From: an uncultured Flavobacteriaceae bacterium
GTDB lineage: Bacteria > Bacteroidota > Bacteroidia > Flavobacteriales > Flavobacteriaceae
NCBI GenBank assembly: GCA_937136455.1
Contig: CAKZOO010000074.1
Span: 1 to 64,000, forward strand
DNA: 64,000 nucleotides
Reading direction: 5' to 3'
The notes under the pieces were generated by a model, which saw nothing but the letters and a program-made list of their open reading frames with translations, was not told where the DNA came from and did no database searches. Shown piece by piece: positions 36,842 through 46,988 of this stretch. Position 1 is the first letter of the stretch, and each line of letters opens with the position of its first letter. The translations under genes were made by a program, and so were the position numbers.

Positions 36842-38239
36842 TTATTTACCGATACAGAAGTTCGCAAAAATATTTCCGAGAAGTTCATCTGAACTTATTT
36901 CACCAGTGATTTCACCAAAGTGATATAAGGCTTGTCTGATATCAATAGCTAGTAGGTCAGAAGGTAGTTCTTCTGCAATACCTTCTTTTACCTTATCGAT
37001 TTCTTCTAACGCTTTAATCAGTGAATCGTAATGTCTGCTGTTGGTAATGATGGTATCATTATTGCTGATGGCACCTGAATGAACTCCTTCGATAAACGAT
37101 TCTTTAAGTTTTTCGACACCTTCACCTGTTTTTGCAGCTATAAATTGTATTTGAGGAATGATTTCCTTTAAATGTGTTTGTTCTTCTCTAGAGAGTTGAT
37201 CTACCTTATTTCCAAGAACTATGAGGTGCTTTTTGGGGTGCTCCTTTTCGATTTTTAGAATTTCAATTTCATCCTGTTTCGCTAATTGATCGTCTTTCAC
37301 ACAGGACAGGGAATCGATTAAATAGAGAATCAGCTTGGCTTGACCTATTTTTTCAAAGGTCTTTTGAATTCCGATCTTTTCAATTTGATCCTCAGTGGCT
37401 CTAATACCAGCAGTATCGATAAATCGAAAACCAATACCTCCAATGGATATTTCATCTTCGATGGTATCTCTAGTGGTACCTGCAATATTGGAAACAATGG
37501 CGCGTTCTTCGTTTAACAGTGCATTGAGTAGAGTAGATTTACCAACATTTGGGGCCCCTACAATTGCTACTGGAACGCCGTTTTTGAGCACGTTACCAAG
37601 AGCAAACGAATCGATGAGTTTTTTGAGGACCTCTGTTATAGTGTTGAGTAACTTTTTAAATTCCTCACGATCTGCAAATGAGACATCTTCTTCAGCAAAA
37701 TCAAGTTCTAATTCGATTAACGATGCAAAATTTAAAAGCTGTTCTCTCAATTTTTTAATCTCTGAACTAAAACCACCTCTCATCTGTTGAAGTGCAATTT
37801 GATGGGAAGCTTCGTTCTCACTGGCGATCAAATCTCCAACAGCTTCAGCCTGACTGAGGTCCATTTTTCCGTTTAAAAAGGCTCTCATGGTAAATTCACC
37901 GCCTTGTGCAGCACGAACTCCTTTCTTGAGAAAGAGTTGCATGATGCGTTGTTGAATATAGGTGGAACCATGACAGGAAATCTCAGCTACATTCTCGCCA
38001 GTATAAGAGTTAGGGCCTTTAAAAATGCTGACCAATGCTTGATCGATTAAATGATCCCCCTCTTTAATATGGCCTAAATGTACGGTATGACTTTTTTGAT
38101 CTTTGAGAATCTTAGCGCTTACTGACTCAAAAGAATCACTGACAATGTCTATAGCGTCAGGTCCAGAGAGTCTAATAACAGCAATAGCTCCAGTACCTGG
38201 AGCAGTTGCTAATGCGATAATGGTATCATTGTTGTGCAC
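36842..38239 (-). CDS. mnmE: tRNA uridine-5-carboxymethylaminomethyl modification GTPase MnmE
   Basis: 465 residues. N-terminal folate-binding domain (TIIALATAPGTGAIAVIRLSG), helical domain, and inserted G domain: G1 GAPNVGKSTLLN, G2 region GTTRD, G3 DTAG, G4 NKVD. The C-terminus ends in CIGK, the conserved CxGK. With MnmG it modifies U34 of several tRNAs. Full length and intact. Confidence 0.97.
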   Translation of the reverse strand: MHNNDTIIALATAPGTGAIAVIRLSGPDAIDIVSDSFESVSAKILKDQKSHTVHLGHIKEGDHLIDQALVSIFKGPNSYTGENVAEISCHGSTYIQQRIMQLFLKKGVRAAQGGEFTMRAFLNGKMDLSQAEAVGDLIASENEASHQIALQQMRGGFSSEIKKLREQLLNFASLIELELDFAEEDVSFADREEFKKLLNTITEVLKKLIDSFALGNVLKNGVPVAIVGAPNVGKSTLLNALLNEERAIVSNIAGTTRDTIEDEISIGGIGFRFIDTAGIRATEDQIEKIGIQKTFEKIGQAKLILYLIDSLSCVKDDQLAKQDEIEILKIEKEHPKKHLIVLGNKVDQLSREEQTHLKEIIPQIQFIAAKTGEGVEKLKESFIEGVHSGAISNNDTIITNSRHYDSLIKALEEIDKVKEGIAEELPSDLLAIDIRQALYHFGEITGEISSDELLGNIFANFCIGK

Positions 38240-38340
38240 GTTGCAAAATTAGTTTAAAAAAATGGAATTGTGATCTTGAACGAGCTATTGAAGTTGTGAC
38301 TTTATTTTTTTTGTACTTTTAATAAAATCAAATTTATAAG

Positions 38341-38679
38341 ATGTTAAAAGAAGACAGAAATTTATTAGCAGTAACTCACTATACACAACTCATTAATCTA
38401 GTGAGTGGTTTAGGAGGATTTATTGTTCCTCTAGTGTTATGGCTCACTCAAAAAGATAAGATCATCGATATGGATGAACACGGAAAGGCAATAGTTAACT
38501 TTCAAATCAGTATGTTCATTTATGCAATTGCTTCTGCATTGTTAATCATACTTGGCATTGGTATATTGGGACTGATAGCAATTGCGATCTTAGAAATTGC
38601 ATTTCCAATTATCAACGGATTAAAAGCTTCAAAAGGAGAGCCTATCGATTATCCATTCAGTATTAAATTCATCAAATAA
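38341..38679 (+). CDS. DUF4870 membrane protein
   Basis: 112 residues with about three hydrophobic segments (residues 18-38, 55-80, 80-100) and the family signature around LWLTQKDKIIDMDEHGKAIVNFQIS. The family is small, widespread and uncharacterised. It is followed directly by a strong terminator. Confidence 0.88.
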   Translation: MLKEDRNLLAVTHYTQLINLVSGLGGFIVPLVLWLTQKDKIIDMDEHGKAIVNFQISMFIYAIASALLIILGIGILGLIAIAILEIAFPIINGLKASKGEPIDYPFSIKFIK

Positions 38680-38680
38680 A

Positions 38681-38702
38681 AAAGGCCCTATTGGGCCTTT
38701 AT
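38681..38702. terminator. Terminator between the DUF4870 gene and dnaN
   Basis: AAAGGCCC pairs with GGGCCTTT across a TATT loop and is flanked by A and T runs, so both converging genes can use it. Confidence 0.9.
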
Positions 38703-38721
38703 TCATTGTTTGGTTAGTTTG

Positions 38722-39840
38722 TTAGTTATTGAGCATAACTGGCATTACTAACATTGTGATTTCTTCTCCTGGGTCTAATCCATCAACTGGTTTTAAAATG
38801 CCTGCTCTATTTGGTAAGCTCATTTCAAGACTTACTTCATCGCAGGTTAAGCTATTGAGCATTTCTATCAAGAAACGTGAGTTAAATCCTATTTGAATAT
38901 CATCTCCTTGATATGAACAGTTTAAACGTTCTTCTGCTTTATTGCTGTAGTCCACATCCTCAGCTGATATATTGAGTTCTGCACCTGCTATCTTTAATCG
39001 AAGTTGGTGAGTTGTCTTATTTGAGAAAATGGAAACACGCTTTACAGAACTTAATAATTGAACTCTGTTGATTGTTAGTTTATTAGGGTTTTCTTTTGGA
39101 ATTACAGCCTCGTAATTTGGATATTTACCATCGATTAATCTACAGATGAGCTCTGTATTGTCAAAACTGAATTTAGCATTGGAATCATTGTACTCAATCA
39201 ATACTTCACTTTCAGATCCCATTAAAATTCCCTTGAGTAAGTTTAAGGGTTTTTTAGGCATGATGAATTCAGCGAGCTCTGTAGCATTGACATCATCTCT
39301 TTGATATTTTACCAATTTATGAGCATCTGTTGCAACAAAGGTGATGTTTTCAGAACTGATCTGAAAGAATACCCCACTCATCACAGGTCTTAGATCGTCA
39401 TTTCCCGCGGCAAAAATTGTTTTTGAAATAGCGTTTGCCAAAATATCACCCTCGATTTTAGTACTGCTAGGGTTTGGTAAGGATATAGAATTTGGAAATT
39501 CGCTTCCATCAGCATAGGCAACAGCGTATTTACCATTATTGGCACTGATTTCAACAGTGTTGTTAGCTTCCACTACAAAAGTTAATGGTTGTTCTGCAAA
39601 AGTCTTTAATGTATCTAATAGGAGTCTTGCCGGCACCGCGATACTACCTTTATCTTCAGATTCGACTTCTAAAGTAGAAGTCATGGTAGTCTCTAAATCG
39701 GATGCAGAAACAGTCAGTTTATTTTTATCTAGTTCGAATAAAAAATTATCTAATATAGGAAGGGTATTTGAATTGTTAATTACACCTCCTAAGAGTTGTA
39801 ATTGCTTTAGTAAATAAGAACTTGATACTATAAATTTCAT
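38722..39840 (-). CDS. dnaN: DNA polymerase III sliding clamp, beta subunit
   Basis: 372 residues, the normal length, with three clamp domains. Typical segments are MKFIVSSSYLLKQLQLLGGV, ISLPNPSS-type loop, FVATDAHKLVKYQ and SYQGDDIQIGFNSRFL. The beta-clamp C-terminus normally ends in a M/L-P-M/V-R/L motif; here LVMPVMLNN. It tethers the replicative polymerase to DNA. It is monocistronic with a consensus promoter. Confidence 0.96.
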   Translation of the reverse strand: MKFIVSSSYLLKQLQLLGGVINNSNTLPILDNFLFELDKNKLTVSASDLETTMTSTLEVESEDKGSIAVPARLLLDTLKTFAEQPLTFVVEANNTVEISANNGKYAVAYADGSEFPNSISLPNPSSTKIEGDILANAISKTIFAAGNDDLRPVMSGVFFQISSENITFVATDAHKLVKYQRDDVNATELAEFIMPKKPLNLLKGILMGSESEVLIEYNDSNAKFSFDNTELICRLIDGKYPNYEAVIPKENPNKLTINRVQLLSSVKRVSIFSNKTTHQLRLKIAGAELNISAEDVDYSNKAEERLNCSYQGDDIQIGFNSRFLIEMLNSLTCDEVSLEMSLPNRAGILKPVDGLDPGEEITMLVMPVMLNN

Positions 39841-39865
39841 CGATTAATTATTAATGGTGTAAAGA

Positions 39866-39897
39866 CAAAGATATTTTAATTGTTCTAGTTTGCGAAA
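39866..39897 (-). promoter_or_regulatory. dnaN promoter
   Basis: On the minus strand TTTC, a 20 bp spacer and TATCTTTG (39873-39866), a perfect -7 match, lie 25 bases before the start codon. The rest of the 39841-40084 gap is AT-rich and carries the inverted repeat listed next. Confidence 0.68.
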
Positions 39898-39995
39898 CTA
39901 ATTTATCAACACTCTTAAGGCATTTATAATGTAATTTAAAGTAGTGTTTAAATATGGAGTTAATAGTCTAAGTAGTTGTTTTTAAGTTTTTTATA

Positions 39996-40044
39996 AAGTG
40001 ATACTTGTAGAGAATTAGATCCAATTCATTTAGAGGTATCACTT
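39996..40044. repeat. Two-tier inverted repeat between dnaN and the SAM hydroxide adenosyltransferase gene
   Basis: Outer arms AAGTGATAC and GTATCACTT pair perfectly; inside them GAATT and AATTC pair around AGATCC. Neither side has a T-run in the correct place, so it is not a standard terminator. It lies 41 bases past the stop of the minus-strand gene. Confidence 0.6.
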
Positions 40045-40084
40045 ACTTAGAAGCTACATTGTTTATAAGTTAGAGCAGTTGGCT

Positions 40085-40885
40085 TCAATCAAACACAACG
40101 CTAATTCGGTCTCTGTAATCCAACCCTAGTAGTGAAGAGGCACCTCCAGACTGACGATCGCTTTTGTAAATAGCCAACTCCAAATAATCAGAATCGTTAA
40201 ACAAACTTAGGAGTTTACCATCTTGACTAGTTGAATCACTGTAATTTTGATTGATTTTATTGATTTTGGCATGTCGTGCATTAATTGTAAAAGACCTTCC
40301 GTTTCTATAGGATTCAAATAAGTGTTTTTTGATATTGGTTACAATATTTCCATAACTATCGATGTAAATCACGTGTGCTTCAATCGTTTTTCCATCGTCA
40401 GAGATTCTTGCTTTGTAATCTACAAGTTCTTTGAGTTCGTTAAACGGTTTACCTATGACTTCAAGAGTACCACCTCTTGCGATGTGACAAGCAGCTTTGA
40501 CAAAGATGTTTAAACTCGGAAAACTGTTGTTTACTGCATTGGGAAGTTGTAATTCATATACTTTTTCAGCTTTGATCTCATCACAGATCAAACTCATAAC
40601 CCCATTATTGGCCGTAACGAAATAATGATCATCAATTTTAATAACGAGATGTTTATTTGTAAGAGTAAGTTCCGAGTCTACACCAACAATATGAATACTT
40701 CCTTTTGGAAAGTGTTTATAGGCATTTTTTAGAATATAAGCACACTCTTGAATATTAAACTGAGTTATTTGATGCGAGATATCAACAATATGAATGCTTT
40801 CTAATTCAGAGTAAATAGCCCCTTTTAGTGCACCAACAAAGTGATCTTTAAGTCCAAAATCGGTAGTTAGTGTTATGATTGGCAT
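40085..40885 (-). CDS. SAM hydroxide adenosyltransferase / S-adenosyl-L-methionine hydrolase (DUF62)
   Basis: 266 residues from ATG at 40885 (a TTG one codon earlier is less likely). N-terminal TLTTDFGLKDHFVGALKG and NGVMSLI are hallmarks of the family related to fluorinases and chlorinases. Most members split SAM to adenosine and methionine with water; the halogenase-specific loop is not evident. Cytoplasmic. Divergent from phoH. Confidence 0.9.
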   Translation of the reverse strand: MPIITLTTDFGLKDHFVGALKGAIYSELESIHIVDISHQITQFNIQECAYILKNAYKHFPKGSIHIVGVDSELTLTNKHLVIKIDDHYFVTANNGVMSLICDEIKAEKVYELQLPNAVNNSFPSLNIFVKAACHIARGGTLEVIGKPFNELKELVDYKARISDDGKTIEAHVIYIDSYGNIVTNIKKHLFESYRNGRSFTINARHAKINKINQNYSDSTSQDGKLLSLFNDSDYLELAIYKSDRQSGGASSLLGLDYRDRISVVFD

Positions 40886-41006
40886 CAATAGTGTTAATAG
40901 ATTTATAAGGGGTTGATTAGAATTTTAATTAAGTTTGTTATAGACAAAATTAACTAAATTATTAGCATTTTCACTTTTGTGAAATAACAATTTAAAACTC
41001 TTTTAT

Positions 41007-41969
41007 TTGAACGAACTAAGTATAGAACTTACCGATATCAATCCCAGAGATTTTTTTGGAGAGAAAAATGCGTTGGTGACGCATTTGAAAAATCATTTTC
41101 CCAAGCTTAAAATTGTCGCTAGAGGAACTAATATCAAAGCCTATGGAGATGATGATCAACTGTTGTTGTTTGAAAAAATCATTGAACAATTCACTTCATA
41201 TTTAGCAAAATACAATCGCATTGATGATCAGGCTATCGATTATATCCTCAAGGGTGATGATATTGATTTAAATGTCGATTCTTTTGAAAATATGGGGGAG
41301 ACTATCGTTCATGGTATCAGTGGAAGAGTTATTAAAGCTAAAACTCCAAATCAGCGAAAAATTGTAGAAGCTTCTAAACACAGTGACTTAATTTTTGCAA
41401 TAGGACCAGCGGGAACTGGTAAAACCTATACTTCAGTCGCATTAGCAGTAAAGGCTTTAAAAGAAAAACAAGTGAAGAGAATTATTCTCACTAGACCGGC
41501 TGTAGAAGCTGGTGAAAATCTCGGTTTTTTACCTGGAGATTTAAAGGAGAAACTCGATCCCTATATGCAGCCCTTGTACGATGCACTTCGCGATATGATT
41601 CCACATGAAAAATTAGAGGGTTATATTGAGAATGGTACTGTTCAAATTGCACCTCTAGCCTTTATGAGAGGAAGAACCCTAGACAACGCTTTTGTGATTT
41701 TAGATGAGGCTCAAAATACAACTCATGCTCAAATGAAGATGTTTTTAACTCGTATGGGTAAAAATGCTAAGTTTATTCTCACTGGAGATCCAGGACAAAT
41801 TGATTTACCTAGAAGAGTTATTTCAGGTTTAAAGGAAGTCTTATTAATTTTGGGGAATGTAAAAGGAATATCAATTGTTCATTTAGATGACAGAGACGTG
41901 ATTCGTCACAAATTAGTGAAGAAAATCATCGATGCCTACTCTCAAATAGAACATCAAAACAATTTTTAA
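41007..41969 (+). CDS. phoH: PhoH-family ATPase (YbeZ-like)
   Basis: 320 residues from a TTG start that matches the family N-terminus ([18 protein letters not shown]). Walker A GPAGTGKT at about residues 135-142, Walker B with VILDEAQN. The N-terminal KH-like region precedes it. PhoH proteins are predicted RNA helicase/ATPases that often act with YbeY in rRNA processing. Its stop overlaps the purC start by one base. Confidence 0.92.
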   Translation: MNELSIELTDINPRDFFGEKNALVTHLKNHFPKLKIVARGTNIKAYGDDDQLLLFEKIIEQFTSYLAKYNRIDDQAIDYILKGDDIDLNVDSFENMGETIVHGISGRVIKAKTPNQRKIVEASKHSDLIFAIGPAGTGKTYTSVALAVKALKEKQVKRIILTRPAVEAGENLGFLPGDLKEKLDPYMQPLYDALRDMIPHEKLEGYIENGTVQIAPLAFMRGRTLDNAFVILDEAQNTTHAQMKMFLTRMGKNAKFILTGDPGQIDLPRRVISGLKEVLLILGNVKGISIVHLDDRDVIRHKLVKKIIDAYSQIEHQNNF

Positions 41970-42922
41970 TGAGTCATACAATTACAGACACGAATTTTGA
42001 GTTCCCTGGACAAAAGTCCGTTTACAAGGGAAAGGTTAGAGAGGTGTATACACTTCAAAATGATTTACTAGTGATGATTGCAACTGATCGTCTCTCTGCA
42101 TTTGATGTAGTGATGCCCAAGGGGATTCCTTACAAAGGGCAAATTCTCAATCAGATCGCTACTAAAATGATGGCTCAGACCGAGGATTTAGTACCCAATT
42201 GGTTGATTGCTACACCAGACCCCAATGTGGCCATAGGGCATGCCTGTGAGCCTTTTAAGGTTGAAATGGTCATTAGAGGCTATCTATCAGGACATGCTGC
42301 ACGTGAATACAAGGCTGGTAGGAGATTGTTGTGTGGAGTTCCCATGCCTGAAGGAATGAAAGAAAACGACGCTTTTCCAGAACCAATTATCACTCCAGCG
42401 ACTAAAGCTGAAATGGGAGATCACGATGAGGATATCTCAAGAGAAGATATACTTGCTAGAAGAATTGTATCCAAAGAAGATTATGAGGTTCTTGAAAAAT
42501 ACACCCGAGCTTTATTTAAAAGAGGTACCGAATTAGCTGCAGAACGCGGTTTAATTTTAGTGGATACCAAATACGAATTTGGAAAGACAAAATCAGGTGA
42601 AATTGTGCTGATCGATGAAATTCACACTCCAGATTCTTCGAGGTATTTTTATGCTGAAGGATATCAGGAGCGTCAGGATAGAGGAGAAGCTCAAAAGCAA
42701 CTCTCCAAGGAGTTTGTGCGTCAATGGTTGATCTCAAATGGATTTCAAGGTCTTGAAGGACAGGTGCTTCCACTTATGAGTGATGCGTATATAGAAACAG
42801 TCTCTGAGCGCTATATTGAACTCTATGAGAATATCACAGGAGAACATTTTGAACGTGCAGATCTGACTAACATCAATGAACGGATTGAAACAAACGTTCT
42901 AAATTATCTAAAAACACTCTAA
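41969..42922 (+). CDS. purC: Phosphoribosylaminoimidazole-succinocarboxamide synthase
   Basis: 317 residues, of the longer SAICAR synthetase type found in Bacteroidota and yeast. [10 protein letters not shown] near the start, [27 protein letters not shown] and [15 protein letters not shown] mark substrate and ATP sites. It joins aspartate to CAIR in purine synthesis. Coupled to phoH by TAATG overlap and ended by a terminator. Confidence 0.96.
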   Translation: MSHTITDTNFEFPGQKSVYKGKVREVYTLQNDLLVMIATDRLSAFDVVMPKGIPYKGQILNQIATKMMAQTEDLVPNWLIATPDPNVAIGHACEPFKVEMVIRGYLSGHAAREYKAGRRLLCGVPMPEGMKENDAFPEPIITPATKAEMGDHDEDISREDILARRIVSKEDYEVLEKYTRALFKRGTELAAERGLILVDTKYEFGKTKSGEIVLIDEIHTPDSSRYFYAEGYQERQDRGEAQKQLSKEFVRQWLISNGFQGLEGQVLPLMSDAYIETVSERYIELYENITGEHFERADLTNINERIETNVLNYLKTL

Positions 42923-42928
42923 ATTAAG

Positions 42929-42953
42929 ATCCCCATTATTGGGGATTTTTTTT
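42929..42953 (+). terminator. Intrinsic terminator after purC
   Basis: ATCCCCA/TGGGGAT with a 4-base TTAT loop runs straight into a T-run, 6 bases after the stop. Confidence 0.9.
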
Positions 42954-42981
42954 GTTATCTTGTTGTTCAAATCATCAAACA

Positions 42982-43251
42982 ATGAAACAGGAACAACACA
43001 TTTTATACTGGAAACAAAACCTTAAGTATCTCTTTGTATTACTCTCAATTTGGTTTGTAGTTTCCTTTGGTTTTGGAATTTTGCTCAAAGAAGAGCTGGA
43101 TCAATTCCAAATCATGGGCTTTAAACTTGGATTCTGGTTTGCTCAGCAAGGGTCTATCTATGCCTTTGTGATTCTCATCTTTGTTTATATGAGACTGATG
43201 AATCGCTTGGATCACAAGTTCGGATACGAGGATCTAGAAAAAACCAACTAA
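42982..43251 (+). CDS. DUF4212 small subunit of a sodium:solute symporter
   Basis: 89 residues from ATG at 42982; the open frame upstream overlaps the purC terminator and is not part of the family. Two membrane helices (about 12-32 and 46-70) joined by FGILLKEELDQFQIMGFKLG, the DUF4212 signature. Such proteins accompany VC_2705-type symporters. The symporter gene follows after 32 bases. Confidence 0.92.
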   Translation: MKQEQHILYWKQNLKYLFVLLSIWFVVSFGFGILLKEELDQFQIMGFKLGFWFAQQGSIYAFVILIFVYMRLMNRLDHKFGYEDLEKTN

Positions 43252-43283
43252 AGTCAATAATCACAACAATCAAACAACAAATT

Positions 43284-44993
43284 ATGAGTGTACAAGTATG
43301 GACTTATATCATGGTGGGTTTAACCTTTTCGATTTATATAGGAATTGCTATCTGGTCTAAGGCAAAATCAACAAAAGAATTTTATGTCGCAGGGGGAGGA
43401 GTTTCACCTTGGGCTAATGGAATGGCAACAGCAGCCGATTGGATGTCAGCTGCCTCCTTTATTTCGATGGCAGGATTGATTTCATTTATGGGATACGACG
43501 GTTCGGTTTATCTCATGGGTTGGACTGGAGGTTATGTCTTACTCGCTTTACTCTTAGCACCTTACCTTAGAAAATTTGGCAAATTCACTGTTCCTGATTT
43601 TATCGGAGATCGCTATTATTCAAAGACGGCTAGGATTGTTGCAGTAGTGTGTACCTTACTCGTTTCCTTTACGTATGTTTCTGGACAAATGAGAGGAGTA
43701 GGAGTCGTTTTCTCAAGATTTCTACAGGTAGATATTACCACAGGGGTGATCATTGGAATGATTATCGTTTTGTTTTATGCCGTGATGGGTGGAATGAAGG
43801 GGATTACCTATACACAAGTAGCTCAATACTGTGTACTTATTTTCGCCTTTATGGTTCCAGCTATTTTCATCTCTTTTCAAATGACAGGGAATGTAATTCC
43901 TCAGTTGGGTATGGGAGGTACTTTAGACAATGGAACCTATCTTTTAGATGCTTTAGACGGTCTTTCAACGGAGCTTGGATTTCACCAGTACACCTCAGGG
44001 AGTAAATCGATGATCGATGTCTTTGCCATTAGTTTAGCGTTGATGGTTGGAACGGCAGGATTACCTCACGTCATTGTTCGATTCTTTACCGTAAAGCGTG
44101 TCAAAGACGCTAGAAAATCAGCTGGAATCGCCCTTTTATTAATAGCCATTTTATATACAACAGCTCCAGCCGTTGCAGTCTTTTCAAGAATCAATTTAAT
44201 AAACACTGTAAGTGAACAACCCTATAGAGAAATGCCTTCCTGGTTTCGTAATTGGGAAGATACAGGTCTTTTAAAATTTGATGATAAAAACCAGGATGGA
44301 CTGATTCAATATGTCGGTGATGCTCAGATTAACGAACTCACTGTGGATCGAGATATTATGGTACTTGCCAACCCTGAAATTGCGAATCTTCCTGCTTGGG
44401 TAATTGCTCTTGTAGCAGCTGGTGGTCTTGCTGCAGCACTTTCTACAGCTGCTGGATTGTTATTGGTAATCTCTTCAGCTGTATCACACGATTTGATCAA
44501 GAAAGTTGTAAAGCCTAATCTAAGTGAAAAAGAGGAATTGTGGTATGCACGAATTGCATCTGTATTTGCGGTGGTGGTTGCTGCCTATTTTGGTATCAAT
44601 CCACCAGGTTTTGTAGCTGCAGTAGTCGCCTTGGCCTTTGGTCTTGCAGCCTCCTCTTTTTTTCCAGCAATAGTACTGGGTGTTTTCTACAAAAAAATGA
44701 GCAAAGAAGGGGCTATAAGTGGGATGGTCGTCGGTATTTTACTAATGTGCTATTACATACTCAAATTTAAATTTGGCTTCTTTGACGGTGGCTTAGAGGC
44801 TGTTGCAGGTTTAACTTCTGACTGGTGGTTTGATATTTCTCCTGAAGGATTTGGTAGTGTCGCAATGCTTGTTAACTTTATAGTTGCTATTGGAGTTCAT
44901 TGGATTGTAAAAAAACCTGCTCCTGAAGAGATTCAACAGCTTGTTGAAACCATTCGAATTCCCTCTGGCGTTAACAAACCCTCTAACCACTAA
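43284..44993 (+). CDS. Sodium:solute symporter, ActP/VC_2705-like (acetate/short-chain acid uptake)
   Basis: 569 residues with about 13 membrane helices. SSSF family features: AGGGVSPWANGMATAADWMS near the N-terminus, TAGLPHVIVRFFTVK in the middle and LAAALSTAAGLLLVISSAVSHD. The gene order DUF4212, symporter, acs points to acetate or another short acid as substrate. Sodium coupling is inferred from the family. Confidence 0.9.
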   Translation: MSVQVWTYIMVGLTFSIYIGIAIWSKAKSTKEFYVAGGGVSPWANGMATAADWMSAASFISMAGLISFMGYDGSVYLMGWTGGYVLLALLLAPYLRKFGKFTVPDFIGDRYYSKTARIVAVVCTLLVSFTYVSGQMRGVGVVFSRFLQVDITTGVIIGMIIVLFYAVMGGMKGITYTQVAQYCVLIFAFMVPAIFISFQMTGNVIPQLGMGGTLDNGTYLLDALDGLSTELGFHQYTSGSKSMIDVFAISLALMVGTAGLPHVIVRFFTVKRVKDARKSAGIALLLIAILYTTAPAVAVFSRINLINTVSEQPYREMPSWFRNWEDTGLLKFDDKNQDGLIQYVGDAQINELTVDRDIMVLANPEIANLPAWVIALVAAGGLAAALSTAAGLLLVISSAVSHDLIKKVVKPNLSEKEELWYARIASVFAVVVAAYFGINPPGFVAAVVALAFGLAASSFFPAIVLGVFYKKMSKEGAISGMVVGILLMCYYILKFKFGFFDGGLEAVAGLTSDWWFDISPEGFGSVAMLVNFIVAIGVHWIVKKPAPEEIQQLVETIRIPSGVNKPSNH

Positions 44994-45008
44994 TTATTTT
45001 AATTTACT

Positions 45009-46916
45009 ATGAGTAATTATCACATTAAATCTCTTGAAGAGTATTTCAATGTTTATCGAAGATCCATCAGAAATCCTGAAACATTTTGGGCTGAAGTTGC
45101 AGAAGAGCACTTTCTGTGGAGAAAAAAATGGGACAAAGTTCTCGAATGGGACTTCAAAGAACCTAAAATTGAATGGTTCAAAGGAGCCAAGCTCAACATT
45201 ACAGAGAATTGTATCGATCGTCATTTAGTAACAAAGGCGGATCAAACAGCGATTCTTTTTGAACCTAACAATCCTGACGAAGATGCCGTTTCCATCACTT
45301 ATAGACAGCTTCATGAACGCGTGTGTAAAATGGCCAATGTACTTAAGTCAAAAGGGATAGAAAAAGGGGATCGAGTTGTCATCTACATGCCGATGATTCC
45401 TGAACTGGCAGTTTCCTTATTAGCCTGTGCTCGAATTGGAGCTGTACATTCAGTTGTTTTTGCAGGATTCTCTTCAACAGCCTTGGCGGCTCGTATCAAC
45501 GATTGTGAAGCAAAAGCAGTAATGACCTCTGACGGTTCCTACAGAGGAGCTAAGACGATTGCCATTAAATCGATTGTCGATGAAGCACTCAAGAATTGTA
45601 CAACAATTGAAACCGTTTTAGTTGTCAATAGAACCGGAGAAGATGTTCAAATGCAAGCAGATAGAGATCACTGGCTTGAACCGCTTTTAGATGAAGCAGA
45701 ATCCTATTGTGATGCTGAAATTATGGATGCAGAAGATCCTCTCTTTATACTGTATACCTCTGGTTCTACTGGAAAGCCTAAAGGAATGTTACACACCACG
45801 GCAGGTTATATGGTTTACACGGCCTATACCTTTAAAAACGTATTTCAATACCAAGACGAAGATGTTTACTGGTGTACAGCAGATATTGGGTGGATTACGG
45901 GACATTCTTATATCGTATACGGACCTCTTGCAAACGGAGCAACCACAGTAATGTTTGAAGGAGTTCCTTCTTATCCTGATTTTAGTCGATTCTGGGAGAT
46001 TATCGAAAAACACAAAGTCAATCAATTCTATACAGCTCCAACTGCAATTAGAGCCCTTGCTAAAGAAAATTTAGACTATGTGACTGGAAGCGATTTATCT
46101 TCTCTTAAAGTCCTTGGCACAGTGGGAGAACCGATCAACGAGGAAGCGTGGCATTGGTATAACGATCACATTGGAGATAAGAAATCACCTATTGTAGATA
46201 CCTGGTGGCAAACTGAAACAGGAGGAATCATGATCTCTCCAATTCCATTTATTACACCGACTAAACCGACCTATGCTACTTTGCCACTTCCAGGAATTCA
46301 ACCTGTACTTATGGATGAAAACGGAAATGAAATCTTTGGAAATCAAGTCGATGGAAGACTCTGTGTTCAATTTCCATGGCCTTCGATCGCTCGAACTATT
46401 TGGGGCAATCACCAGCGTTATGCCGAAACGTATTTTTCTGCATTTCAAGGAATGTACTTTACTGGAGACGGAGCCTTAAGAGATGAAGTAGGTTATTATA
46501 GAATTACTGGAAGGGTGGACGATGTAATTATTGTATCGGGTCATAACCTAGGTACAGCTCCAATAGAAGATGCTATCAACGAACACAATGCAGTCGCTGA
46601 ATCTGCTATTGTTGGATATCCCCATGATATCAAAGGGAATGCTTTGTACGGTTATGTGATTCTCAAAGAAACTGGGGAGAACAGGGATCGCGACAATTTA
46701 AAGAAAGAAATTAATCAGGTCATTACTGAACACATTGGACCAATCGCTAAATTGGATAAAATTCAATTTACCACTGGACTTCCAAAAACAAGATCTGGAA
46801 AGATAATGAGAAGAATCCTTCGAAAAATTGCTTCGAATGAAACTGAAAATCTCGGTGATATTTCAACATTACTGAATCCAGAAATTGTTGATGAAATTAT
46901 CAAAGGAAAGATTTAA
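45009..46916 (+). CDS. acs: Acetyl-coenzyme A synthetase
   Basis: 635 residues. Adenylate-forming motifs YTSGSTGKPKGMLHTTAGY (A3), WWQTETGGIM (A5), YFTGDGALRDEVGYYRITGR (A7/A8), and the terminal TRSGKIMRRILRKIA with the lysine that is acetylated for control in other species. It makes acetyl-CoA from acetate, ATP and CoA, working with the symporter 15 bases upstream. Closed by a strong terminator that also ends the light-linked operon on the other strand. Confidence 0.97.
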   Translation: MSNYHIKSLEEYFNVYRRSIRNPETFWAEVAEEHFLWRKKWDKVLEWDFKEPKIEWFKGAKLNITENCIDRHLVTKADQTAILFEPNNPDEDAVSITYRQLHERVCKMANVLKSKGIEKGDRVVIYMPMIPELAVSLLACARIGAVHSVVFAGFSSTALAARINDCEAKAVMTSDGSYRGAKTIAIKSIVDEALKNCTTIETVLVVNRTGEDVQMQADRDHWLEPLLDEAESYCDAEIMDAEDPLFILYTSGSTGKPKGMLHTTAGYMVYTAYTFKNVFQYQDEDVYWCTADIGWITGHSYIVYGPLANGATTVMFEGVPSYPDFSRFWEIIEKHKVNQFYTAPTAIRALAKENLDYVTGSDLSSLKVLGTVGEPINEEAWHWYNDHIGDKKSPIVDTWWQTETGGIMISPIPFITPTKPTYATLPLPGIQPVLMDENGNEIFGNQVDGRLCVQFPWPSIARTIWGNHQRYAETYFSAFQGMYFTGDGALRDEVGYYRITGRVDDVIIVSGHNLGTAPIEDAINEHNAVAESAIVGYPHDIKGNALYGYVILKETGENRDRDNLKKEINQVITEHIGPIAKLDKIQFTTGLPKTRSGKIMRRILRKIASNETENLGDISTLLNPEIVDEIIKGKI

Positions 46917-46930
46917 AATTAACTAAGAAC

Positions 46931-46965
46931 AAAAAAAGCTAGAATCGAAAGTTCTAGCTTTTTTT
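46931..46965. terminator. Bidirectional terminator between acs and the flavin reductase gene
   Basis: AAAAAAAGCTAGAA pairs with TTCTAGCTTTTTTT over a 7-base loop. It marks the left edge of the photolyase region. Confidence 0.92.
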
Positions 46966-46988
46966 AGTCTATTAATACTCCAGCGTAC

